Shown: in pieces, positions 44,701-57,200 of the stretch
How positions within the stretch are numbered: the stretch's first letter is position 1
Layout of the letters: each line of letters starts with the position of its first letter
NCBI GenBank assembly: GCA_036365515.1
Contig: CM070873.1
Location: 41,547,807-41,611,806 of the forward strand
Length of the DNA stretch: 64,000 nucleotides
Reading direction: 5' to 3'
Origin: Torymus aiolomorphi
Lineage: Eukaryota; Arthropoda; Insecta; Hymenoptera; Torymidae
Translations under genes and position numbers: made by a program
The notes under the pieces: model-generated
What the model was told of the DNA's origin: nothing
Databases searched by the model: none
The model's input: only the letters and a program-made list of their open reading frames with translations

Positions 44701-47700
44701 GTGTATACGAACATGTTAAATATATATATATATATATATATATGTATATGCTACAGTGAAGCATCAATTGGGGTCAGTTGCAAAGCGATTGTCGGTATCA
44801 CAACCAAGGCATGATTAAGAGGCACTGTCGCGTTTGCGGAGCTATTTTCCTCGATTTACGCGTTAAGCGGTTCATTTAGACGTATCGTCGCTCTGGTCGG
44901 GCGCGGTAGAACGTCTCTTTTTGTCTATACTTTTGTCAGAGTGAAATCCCGAATGTATTATGGAGTGATTTTGTCTCTTGATAAAATCGGCACCTACTTT
45001 ATCGACTTTTGATGGTCACACAGCTATTTTAACTCGTTATTGAGAATTATATTTGATGTGGATGATGAGAGGCATTGTTTGAGACTTTCTAGAATATTAA
45101 AATGTTTCTAAATAAGACAATGATGTGATTTAGCATGATTTACAATTTTTCTCATACAAACTAATGTGATGTATTCGATCGCTAATACTTAATTCTATGA
45201 TAATTTAAAAACATTGCATATTTTGAAAGATGTAATATTACTATTTAGATCTTTATGATAATGATTAATGACGATTGTTATTTTTGTTATCCAATACCAC
45301 CGGTGAATCCACTGTAAAAGTAACCCTAACCTATATCAGTTACTGAACGATTAGTCGATAAAGAAGGGACTGACTTTCTCTGCGAAATTTTATCGGTTCC
45401 TGCGCTCGGTCTTAGATCGCGTTTTTTCCCCCTTTTAGACGTCGATATATTCGTCGCGTGTATGCCACGGAGTTAAAGATGTCGGTAAATGGTTATATAT
45501 CCATTGTGTGATATGGTGCGGCACGCGAGTGATGTGAGCACCGTAAAGCAGCAGCTAAGTGGGCATTAAGCGTTATATAAAAGCGGGGCTCAAAAAAGGG
45601 GGGGTGGGGGTGGTGAAGGGGCGAGGGGCGGGGGTGAAGTGATAGACGGTTCGAGGTGCGTGATACATCATGCCAGCGATATAATAATATATATAGAGAG
45701 AAAATCGTCACAATGTGCAAATCCTCGAGTTGCACGGCCAGCAAATGTCCCAGACAGTGTTGCTACTATTTAATAATTCACCGGGATGTGAAAGGGTTCA
45801 TACTGTAGTGCAATTAATTGTGGCAAAGAAAATGTGTCATGAAAATTTTTGATTTTGATGATATGAGTTATTAGTGTAATCAAACGTCAAAAAATTTAAT
45901 GATAATGTTTGAAGAACTGTACGAAAAGTGTTTACTAATCAGATGTTTTTCATTGGCTGCTTCGCGATATTTTTTATTAATTTTGAAATACCTTTCACAT
46001 CCCTTTGATCAAAATATAACATTACTATGTCTAAAAAAATGTTTATAATTCATTGAAAATTATTTGTAAAACGTTAAATTAAAAAGTATTTTTTCGTGGC
46101 AAATTGAACCGTATGATTAAAAAGTTAAATAGACCTATTTATGAATCGATAACAAGTATTACTCTGAATTATTATTTTCTTCGATGATTTTAGCATTAAT
46201 ATTGATGTATGTAGGATTAATATGATATTTAGAGTACCAAATTAATTTTCTGCAAATATACACTATGCCTACATAATAATTACTGCCTAAAAGTTATAGT
46301 GAGGTAGTTACAGCACTACACTTTATATATTACGTTAAGAGTAAAATTGTTGTAGATGTTACTTTTACTATTTTATATCAATATTGTTTATTATTTTATT
46401 TAGTCATCATATTTAGTTAACATTATACTAGAGTTACTATTTTAGTTTTAGTTTTATCTTCTAACAATGTAGATAGAGGAACAATTAAGTTTTGTAACAT
46501 TAAGACAAATCACTATTTTCTGTGGATAAGAAAACGAATTTCTATACTACAGATGTCTCTAATTTATGGTATTCTCACGTTATAATTCCACTTACAATGT
46601 GCTATACCGAAAGCTCTGAAGTTTGAAATTCATTAAATTCTCAAACAAAAGCACTTTTTTGTCCTCCAATCTGCATCAGTGTTAAAGAAGACCTCATTTA
46701 ACGTTAGTTGAAACAAAAATTACGTATCTAGGACATTTACCTGGATGAGATCGACATTCTTGATTTTCTGGATTACGATGCCGACATTCGTGAGGATAAC
46801 CATATATAAAAAAGTGAAGGAAAAAAAGTGTGCATAACTCATCTCTTACCTTATTTAACATAACGCATTTGCAAGCAGCAGCGGCAGTTTTTTTTTTGTC
46901 AGTCGGGAGAAGCTTTCGTAGCAATTAGAGCAAAATATCTCTAGAATAGGTATTTTTGACAACTTCTGACAATTTTCTTTCTTTCAATGCGATATTCTGC
47001 TCTGACGCTGCATGCCACAGGCCAATTCACAAATATATAGCAATCCAAACAACCATAATCATCATAATCATCAGCAGAACGGTTCATGCACTTGGGGGAT
47101 GCACTTCACGCATTCCAGAGTTACACTCACGTGCACGCGCTCGGTCCAAGGTTCAAAGCGAAACATGCAATGATGCGCGCGTCGGCGTCTTCGCTTCTAC
47201 ATATATATTTCCATATATAGTATTATATACACATAGTGTCCGTATTATATGCATGTCAGTGTGCGCGTATATACGTGTTGTACCGCGTTTCACTTTATAT
47301 CGTCTCTTTTTATTAGTGCAGCTGCAGAATTCGTTCGCGCGAGGGAGGGACGACACCCGTTTGTTTTTGCCCGACGGGGACGCAGAGGGATGAAAAAAGT
47401 TACCAGCCATTTTCGTAGTGCATCATCGCGCGCAGAACGCGGCCGAGACAGAAGAGAAAAACAGGGACACCGCGCGCTACACGGTTAGTCACGTATGTGT
47501 GTGCGTGTAAGAGTATAGTAGGAGTAGTAGCGTGTATGTGAGGTTGATCGTTGTGGAAAAATGGTTAGCGCAAAGATATATAGACAGATACAACAATGTA
47601 CAGTGAGAAAAAGAGAGAGACAGAGACAGGTTGCCACTGACGGACAGATGTAGGCTGTTTGATTCTTTTTTTTTGTTAAGTGTCGGTATTACGTTGGTAG

Positions 47701-50700
47701 CCCAGTTTTGTTGGACTTTGCTTTGTTTTTACACAAAAAATATAAGTTAATGGGTGATGCGAAAGTTTCGATGTTAGGGTGAAGCAAGTGTAGAAACGTG
47801 GGCGGGTCCGATGGTGACGATGTATAGGAAAGAACGATCAAATCGATTTGATGCAATAAATAAACGATTAATTTCATATGAATTCATCGACACAATAAAC
47901 GATGGTGAGATATTAAAACGAATATCAGTCCGATAATCTTCTGGAATACTTTATAAAGCAAATAAATATCAACACAAATAAGAACTGTCGATACGTTGCA
48001 GTGGTTAACCAAAATACTGCGCATTTCCGCGACGGATGAATTTATTCCCCAATGCCTAACAAACGAAGAAAACCTTCACGTATATTACGACGAATCGCGA
48101 TTCGACCGCACTTTCGAAAATCGGCGATTATCACGTATTTACAGCCGCAGCGGGTTCAGTTTTCCCGACTCGTGTACCTAATGAGAACCGCGCGCACTAG
48201 CAGCCGTCGAATTGTGATTCGCGTGTCCCGCGTAACGACGGTCGCCCCCCGCGGGGACGATCGCACTTATCGCGGACTGTAGCTCTTCGTCCTCTAGGGG
48301 AAAAGAGGGACCGTCGAGACGATAACGGCTGTTTGACTTAGTAAACCGCGGATTTTTTCGTTCGGAATCCCAAAGTACGGAAGCGAATTTAAGAGTGATA
48401 AAGGAAGTGGTCGTGGAAAAAGTATTAAAAACTATCTATAAGTGAGGAAAAAATTTGGCAGAATTAAATATGAGTGGAAATTGAGATCTGATGAATAAAC
48501 TTTAATAGATATTCAGTTTTCTTTTGGAAATTAATATACCTATAACAATGTCGCGCGAGTTTATGAGTATATTAATCGTAGTGAAAGTTAATATTTATTT
48601 CTTCTTAATGTTTAAATTACATCCGTAATAGTATGATGACTTAATATGTAGTATTTTGAAAACTATTCATAGATATGGCAAACTACTAGAAACGTCTCGT
48701 TTTTCAAAACCAAGAGCCACCCTCCCGAGATCGTCACCAAGGGACAACTCGCCCGACCGAAACGCAATGAAACCAAGAATAAAAACAGAAAATCAAACGT
48801 AAAGAACGTTGAAATAATTGCACGAGAGAGAGGAAGAGTGTGTCGAAGCATCTACGGGGGATGATATATATACGGTGCGATATGGTATGTGTGTACAAGG
48901 TCGCATGGACCGTCATGCGCAAGTCCACGGTGCATCGGGGTTATATCTCTCCTTCGTCACGAAAACGAGGGTATCGAAAGCCAGTGGTAGGAAGTAAGTT
49001 AAGAAACAAAGTAAAGAAACCAAAAAAAAGCGAACTTCGTTTTCGCGCTGAACCGAGAGACAGTGAGAGAGAGAGAGAGAGTTAGAGAGACACAGAGAGT
49101 GAGAGATAAGGCAGAAGAAAGAGAGAGAGAGAGAGAGAGAAAGAGGTGAGTGAAAACAGAGGGGATCTTACCAAGGGGCTGGCCAATATAATTCCTATCC
49201 TGCTGAGCACCGCTGGAAGCCGCTGCAACATCACAGACACCAAACAAAGAGGCTTACTCACCAACGTTCCACCAACGATATGCTTTTACTCTAATCGATT
49301 TCGCGATTAATTACTCGTGTGTGTTTTTTTCTGTTTTTGTTCTTTTCTTTTTTACTCTTTCTGTTCGTTCGATTCTTTAAGCGTCTATATCGCTTTTCTC
49401 TTTGCTGGTCATATGCTTTCACGCGCTCCATTCATCCCTACGGGCATAGTTGTCTAATGTTTTTACTGATTCGTGAGATATTGGCAGTTTATCAATGAAA
49501 CAATGTCATGGAAGTAATTTTAACTTTATAATTTAAAACGGTACAAACATACATGTATACTTTCAATAACGTGTGTCTAGCAAGTTTGTTAATTTATTTT
49601 AAAAACCCTAATATTGCTCACAAAAATGTACAACATTGTACTAATTCAACTTTACAATTCTTTAATGACGAACTTTACGAATGTGTGATGCAGAAATTAA
49701 AATAACTACGAATCTTACGAAAAAGTTAGAAGAAAGACGTAACGACAAGTTCGGCGAGATGTTTCAAGTAGTAACGGCATCGATTTGCCGCCATCAGCCT
49801 CGGGCAGAAAATTCTCACAGTAGGTATTAGGCAACTTTGCCCGCTGCTCCATTCTTCCAGTCTTTCGCCCAACGATTTTCTTTAAGTATATCGGTACAAC
49901 AGTTGTGTGCTGGGGGACAACAACACTTTTGGAACACTACGGAAAAAGTTTGCTTCGAGAGTGTTTCTTTTTTTTCATCACAGGTGCCTACAGCTCTTTT
50001 GTACATTTTTTTTTGTTTTATCATGAAGGTGATGAGAGTCCTCGATATATTGCAGTGAATATAAGTTTTGTATTGTTACATAATATTTTATACATCTTTT
50101 TGATGAAAGAATTTTATTCGGAGCATTCCACGTAATAAAATAATGAACCTTAAAAAATATATTTAGTTGAATGAAAAAAAGTTTGTTGAATTTGAAATTG
50201 AATATAGTAATCAAAGCTATCAAAATTATCGAGGTGTCCCATTATGTTACTAAAATGATGGCAAAAGTGAATGATAAGTATTACAGTTCCACAATTGAGA
50301 AGTTGCATAATTTTACAATAAATCAGCTGTCGGAGAAAATCGCTGATGATTGCCTTGCGGCTATGCAAATTCTCAGTCGGTTGAATACCAATTTGCGCAG
50401 AGTACATAATACGAAAACGTCAAAAGGTGAAAACATGGCGTGTCGTCGTTCGGAGAAGAAACAAAAAAAAAATAAATAAATAAAACCGAGCAATTTCGCG
50501 ATACAATTAGCGAAACTTTTCCGCGTCGCGTCAATTAAACCGTTCTTCATTTCGCCCTCCCTCCACCCGAAATAGCTCGCGCATTTCGCTCTTCTTCGTT
50601 TCACTCCATCGCCGTGCGAATGAAAAGCGGCCAGCTAGCTACTTCTTCGGTTAAAACGCGTTGGCGCGGCTTTTGATTTTAAAATTTATTATATCGACAA

Positions 50701-53700
50701 GCGCTCGGGAATTTCGCCTTTTCAATCCGCGCGCTCCGTTATATATACATATTTTTAGCCTCGTTAATTATTTACCGTTTTGGTTATGATAAACCGCGCG
50801 TCTGAATATTTTATTGAATTCAGCGGAAATGTTATTTTCGGTCTGGTCCCCGGCGGATTACGCGCGTGCGCGGCGTTGGCAGTTGAAACGATTTTATGAA
50901 ATGTTATAATATTAACGAGAGAGAGCTTCGAAATAATCCAAGTCTTTTTCTGCAATCGTGACTAATATTAATTTCTTTTTATAGTGTAAATATAGCCCCT
51001 GGAATTTATTTTTCAGTACTGCTTTTGGCATAAAATAAAATCCTACAAAAAATATAAAATAGAACCGCGCGCTTCTTGGTACGAGAAAATTTCAAAACTA
51101 CGAGGTATCCGAACTATACGGTATCCATAAAGCATTTCAAAGCCCCCCGGTCAAACAATCGTTTCTGATCTCTCTTTCTCTCTCTCGTATTTTCCAGTTA
51201 CGTATATCCATGGGAAGTCATGGGCGCGTCTTTAATTCCGCGCGCGTCCTATAAACTCAAATAGAAAACGTGCGCCTTTGACGAGGGGGCGACGCGACCG
51301 CGCCTCTATATGTACATAAGCGCACGTGCGCATCGATCGTCGCTATGCCGCAGCAGACAGAGGGCAAGAGAGAGAGAAAGAGAGAGAGACAGAGAGAGAA
51401 AGGATGCAGATCTGATTCGAAGTTGCGTAACGATGTGCGCGCGCGAGCGGAATTTTCAACCCTTTGGGTGTGTATATAGCTGCGGATGGTAAAAATGACG
51501 CAATTTTCGCGAAAATAGCGAATTCCCGCTTGGCCGAAAGAATTGTTTCAAAAGTCTGATGGTTGAAATTTGGTAATTTGGTATTTATTTAACGGTATCC
51601 TACAAAATCAACGTTATTTGCGGTAACGATTGCTTTTCGTTTTCGAATACATTGCGATCTGTATGCAGCCCTACGAAAACCAAATGTCAAAAATATTTTT
51701 TTTTTTCATTCGAACTTTTGAGTGCGCTGAATGTCGCGAAATGCTTTATTTGGCGATGAAATTATAGAGAGATGCTACAATTGCGTGGATTATTTTTACT
51801 TACGTTACATTACGTCTGAAATTAAATAGAAACACTTTCTTGTAAATGCACATAAAAAAGTTCACACATCGAAATTGTGCTGAATGAAAGTGAAATTACA
51901 CTTGTATTTATAACAGTTTTTATATTTTTCTATCATACTTTTTTTTTTACTTAAAAGAAGAAGATATAGACTTTGGTTTCTTTATGAAAAACTGAATCCC
52001 AATGGAATTGCTAAAAACAAAATCAATATTATTTTGAACAAAAATTTGTTTGAAAAATATTCCCTTCAATGTTTATTTTTTATTTTGTCCCTGTTCACAA
52101 AACACAAATATCTTCTTCCCTTAAAATTAAGTATAAGTATTTCAAAAAATATACCAAACAAACACCTGCGTGTGCGTAACGAAAAAACATTCTACTAAAA
52201 GTGATAATTGAGCAACGTGAATATAAAAGGTCATTCGGAAGAGAAATTCGTATACAAGAAACAGGTGTTGAGCCAAAAAAGTATAATTGTTTTCGGTTGT
52301 TGTTGTAGTTGTTGCTGCTGTTGGTTGTAACACAGTAGAATAATATAGAATTGCTCAACGAAAACCAAAAACATTGAACACGGTGGTAATAAACAGAGAT
52401 AATGAAGGATGATATTCGGTCTCCTTGCGCCGGATGGAATAATAATAATTGTCACGAAAAAGCCATTTTTCACTCGCATGCAAAGTATATATTTACCAAA
52501 TGTATAAAGGCGACGATTTTCCGATGATTTTATTCATTTTGCGCCACGATGCGTCTTGGCCGTATTTTTAACGCTCGACAGTTTCACGGATATTTAATTT
52601 GGTGACATAAGGATGTTATTCGGTATGATTTATATAAAAATATCGCATCGCTTGACTATGTACTAAAGTGCGCAGCTTCAGAATTCAGCTATTTTCTTCA
52701 GCGAGAAATCATTAAAAACAATAAAATCTTATTGAAAAGCTAAGTTCTTAAAACAAGCAATAAAATTTATATATTTTTTCGCTAAATTATTGATTTATCG
52801 AAATATTTCCATTAAAATCTATATCTAAGGAATAAAAAGTGGCAGTCGCTAAGAATTCTCATGTCGCAGCGAAGTCGAAATAATTTGAAAATCAATATAA
52901 AATGACCAGTAAAAAAGCATTGTTTCTAGCGAAAATTTCGAAATGACAAATACGCCTGATTAAAATGTAACGTGCACGTTTCCTATATCTTTAATTTTGT
53001 AACTATAATCTTCGTTCTAAAATATCATTGCTAAAGAAAACTAATAATAATGTTTTGATTTTTCTTCTTACAAGCTTACAATTCGAGGGTATGTTTCTTT
53101 GATGCACTATGCATTTAGAGCAAGTCAAAAGATCTTAATTAACGACATTGAGCTAAAAAAGAATAATACCTTGTAACTCGCACAGTGTAGGTACGTTTTA
53201 TCATGGTTACAAATATAGTAATAGAAATCTATTCTAGAGTATTATTAGAGTTTATTATTGGATCTATCGGTTTTTTAACCGAACCACGCTTTGAAAGCTT
53301 ATGAAGATCAAAAGAAAAGATACGTTGTATTGAATAAAAACTTCATACGGACTAAAATATAAAGAAATTTGTAAAGTCTGCACGAGCATTCACATATGTA
53401 AATTTACAAATGTTAATATAGAACATAAAAGGTTGTTAAAGGACAGTAAATTTCATAGATAGTAACATTGAAGATAACCAGTAAATTTATGCTGCGAAAT
53501 ATTTTTGTTAGAAAAAGTGAAGAAGACATTGAGGCAAAGGTTTCTTCGTGATGATTCGTCATCAATTTTTAGAATAAAAATTGTAACTATATTCTAATAT
53601 TATACATAAATATTGTTCGCAGGGTTACTGAAAGGTTTGACATTTAATATTCTTCGATTCTTCAGTACAAAGAATGACAGATTTAAATGATTGATAATTA

Positions 53701-54168
53701 TTTCTGCAATAAAGTAGTACTTTATACAAACACCAACAATCTTTGCGAGCCAGTAAAAAATTGTTGCTGTCTAACCCGATTCCCAGCCCTTTATTCACTG
53801 CAAAAGACCACGTACTTGACATTTTTTTTTTCAACTCCAAAGAAACCTTTCTCCCGCCGCGCTTGCGATCTATATAGCACCAAACCAACATCAAACGGCG
53901 ATAAAGGATGAAATATTCAGCGCGCGCTCGTGAGCTTGCAACGTCGCAAACTTTTTTCCCCCGCTGCGCGCAGCAGCCAGGATGCCTGTGTGTGGTATAC
54001 CGCGCATGTCTGTCTGTGTACGTATGTGCGTGAAGGGAGGAGCGCATAGACAACAAATACAAAAGAAGAAATACCGAATATACAGAGAGTAGCGCGCGCG
54101 TGTACGTACAGACAGAGAAACGGAAAAGAAGAAAAAGACAGAGTAGAAAGAGAGAAAGAGAAACAGAG

Positions 54169-54220
<52 letters not shown>

Positions 54221-57200
54221 CCGCGTCGATACGCACGACGTGGTGTACGTACACGTGTACATATACGTACATGCGACACACGTAAGCTGCTGCTTCTGCT
54301 GCTGATGATGCTGATGCGCCAGGCCGCGTAGTATAACGAGATAAGAAAATGTCGCCTCGAGAATTCTCTCCGCTGAGATAGTGTGTGTGTGTGTGTGCTT
54401 TCGTGTCGAGTCGTTCGATAAGTCGTTTTACGAGAGGTGCACGCGTATGAGTGGGCGGCGGTAATTGCCGGCTCCTAGAAAGGAGAAAAATACGTCTGCT
54501 CGAGTGTGAGTAGGAGAAGATATATAAGACTCGGCTGCTGCTGCCTCTGCAGTGTCCTTATTCGAGCTGACCCTTCGGTCCACTTTGTTCCCCTCGCTTT
54601 GGCTTTTGTTTTATCGTTCTGTGTGTAAATGTGTGCGGAGGCTCTGACACTTCGGAATGTGATTCAAGATGCTGAAGAGTCGTAAAGAGGGCCGATCTCT
54701 GTGTGTGCGTGTTTGGCTAATGTTGAATTTTTAATGGAGACGTTTAGAGGGGAGTGTATGCGCTGCCTAAAGGAGTGTAAGATGAATGGTCGAATGAAAG
54801 TTTAACGGTTTTTCGACTTTTGAATTCTTTATAGGTTAGGTAGCCCTGTGTTGGGCGCCACCTGTGTGGTCACGTGATGTATCGGTGCAAGCCAATCGTT
54901 CGCAGCGCGAGCATCTGTTTTAGGGAGAGGGGAGAGATCAATGAAATTCTCTCGTTTAAATTTTTTAAGAGAAGCGAAAAAATCGAATTTACGGAATAAC
55001 AAGAGGGAGAAAAGTGGGAAAGAAGAGACGATGCTCGACACGGATGTGACCGAGAACGCGGAAAACACGCCTGTGGATTTTCTCGGCACTTTCCAACTCG
55101 GTGGAGGCTTTCGTTTAATTGCACTCCACTTTGGCGCGCACGAGCGCGAAAAACAAAGCTCACGTGAGAAAAAGTAGTTCACGCGCTGGGGAAAATGGGG
55201 GGAAATGCCGACGGGGGCCACTAGAAGCTGGCGCCCTATTATGTGGAACCGCCTGGTTAATGAAGTAATGAGACGGCGTAATTTATATTCCGAGAAGAAG
55301 CGGCGATTATTGTGTCGCGGAATGAGTTTTCGCGTACGTGTTCGTGGGTGTGGTATCGTGTTCGTGGGTTTGTGGGGGTGGATAATCAAGTGCTTAAATG
55401 AAACTTGACAAAGATTTTCGCTGTTCCATATACCTGATGTTAATGCTGAGATTGGATAAATTGTTCGATTATTCACAAAGTAGGGAAAGTAAAAAATTAA
55501 CAGGAAGTTCCAGAAAGAACCGCGCGAATCAATGTGAACGCGAACTTTGTGCATAAGAGATGTAGAATCCCAGATGGATTCCGAGACGACAGTCGAGATC
55601 CTCTGCCAATAACCTTTCGAGGTGCATTGGAATTCCGCGAAACGAATTTGCATGTGTATGGGCGAACCCGTTCCGAGTGACGTCGAGAGAATAGCAACTT
55701 TCTGCAATCTGAGTTTCTGAACAAAACTCACCGTTTTTCTGTAAGTACGTAGGAATTTTTGCATTGAATATCGTATAGGGATTACTCAATGAGGATTCAC
55801 ATTTACCAATTTACACCGAGAATCGCAATGCTAAAGATATTAAAGGAAAGTAAATGAATTAATTTATGCCTTGATTTCAACCCTTTGGCGTTGAGTATCA
55901 GATAAGTGTAATTGTCTATTTCGAGAGCTACAGTGTACTCGGGCTAAAACTTATGGAATGCATACAGTAGTCTTCATATATATATATTACAAAAACTGTG
56001 TACAGAATGTAACGTCCGTTAGTTTTGTAAATACGCAAAGCCTTGCGTATTTGATCGTTCTATTATCGAGCAATCAACACTAGCTGGATTCAGTTATACG
56101 ACCACTGATGTGAGAAAAACTAGCCTTAACTCTCAAGCTATGAGCAATTTAACCCTTTCACAGGTGAAGTTGATACGCTGCTTTAAACTTTCCACCTCTT
56201 ACTTCGAGCATGTTATAATCAGCCACTTTAGAAATTTCCGGCACGAGTATGGACTCGAGGGCATCTTCAATTTTTAACGTCACGTCTAGCACATAATACG
56301 CGGACCACCACTCGTGAAAGGGTTAAACGCATTTCTCCGCGGGACATATTTCAAACCTACTCCGAGGTCTACAGGCCGCGAAAAAAATGAGGTACAACTA
56401 AAAATTTATACGCTACTGTACTCTAGCCTCTACAGACGGGAGGTCGAGAGAGTGAGGGAGGAAGAGATAAAGAGAACACGTCGGCCGTGTTTTATGCAGC
56501 TTTCATGGCGTGCGATATCAAAAATGTAAGGAGGGAGAAGGATTTCAGCACTTTTCTGACTCGAGCGAAGAGCCCCCCTCTCTCTCTCATCATCGGAAGA
56601 TGGGAGAGGGAGGTTTAATTCACAACGTGCCCGAATGTATTTCTTTCACCATGTGCCTTCCTCAATGCATTTTTAAAATCGACGGGGTACGGGTTATGTG
56701 GTGGTCTTCGAGTTTGGGCTGATAAACTATATGCGGTATAATAATTTCGCGCGGTCGACCTCTAATTAGGCGCGTGTCACGACTTTAATAGCCATTTTCA
56801 CTGTAAGTATAAAAAAATAAAATTGTCGTTAGGAAAATGGTTGATACGTTTTCCAAATCAGTAATCCATATAAGTATCCTCTATTTCAATTACTGAACTA
56901 ATAACAATTATGTTTTCAACGCCCAACTAGAGGTCGCCCCAAGCGCGCGCTATATCCACCTATATATAACATTAGCGTTAATAAAAAGATAACGAGATAC
57001 GTCCAATTGGTTCAGGGAAACAATAATATATAAGATCGCGCGATGGATATCGGATGCGAAACGAAAAAAGAAACATAAGGATCCGTGGAAATCGGCCGGC
57101 AAAGTATTACCTGAGTGACGGGGTTCTCGCCCGGCCGGTAGACGACGTTGTGCAACGGCCGCTTCCTGCCCACGTAGTTCACGCAGACAAACTCGAGGAG

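Larger units (their letters stand above)
42968..49053 (-). other. pHCl intron
   Basis: About 6 kb, AT-rich, with a TA microsatellite (44720-44743) and a G-rich tract (45598-45634). No further exon is convincing. Confidence 0.5.
49223..57110 (-). other. pHCl intron, 7.9 kb
   Basis: AT-rich with a 47-nt GA microsatellite (54172-54219), a CTG-type trinucleotide tract near 54288-54318, two unexplained ORFs (50171-50479 and 54829-55764) and a small TTAA-flanked MITE. No additional channel exon was identified. Confidence 0.5.

Noticed and set aside
46736..46805. Exon-like minus-strand segment (HECRHRNPENQECRSHP) with a GTAAAT donor
   Set aside because: No acceptor AG follows the pyrimidine tract upstream, and it is not needed by the phases of the flanking pHCl exons.
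53625..54281. 218-codon minus-strand ORF with Ser/Leu repeats
   Set aside because: Driven by the GA microsatellite at 54172-54219; no protein-like sequence elsewhere.
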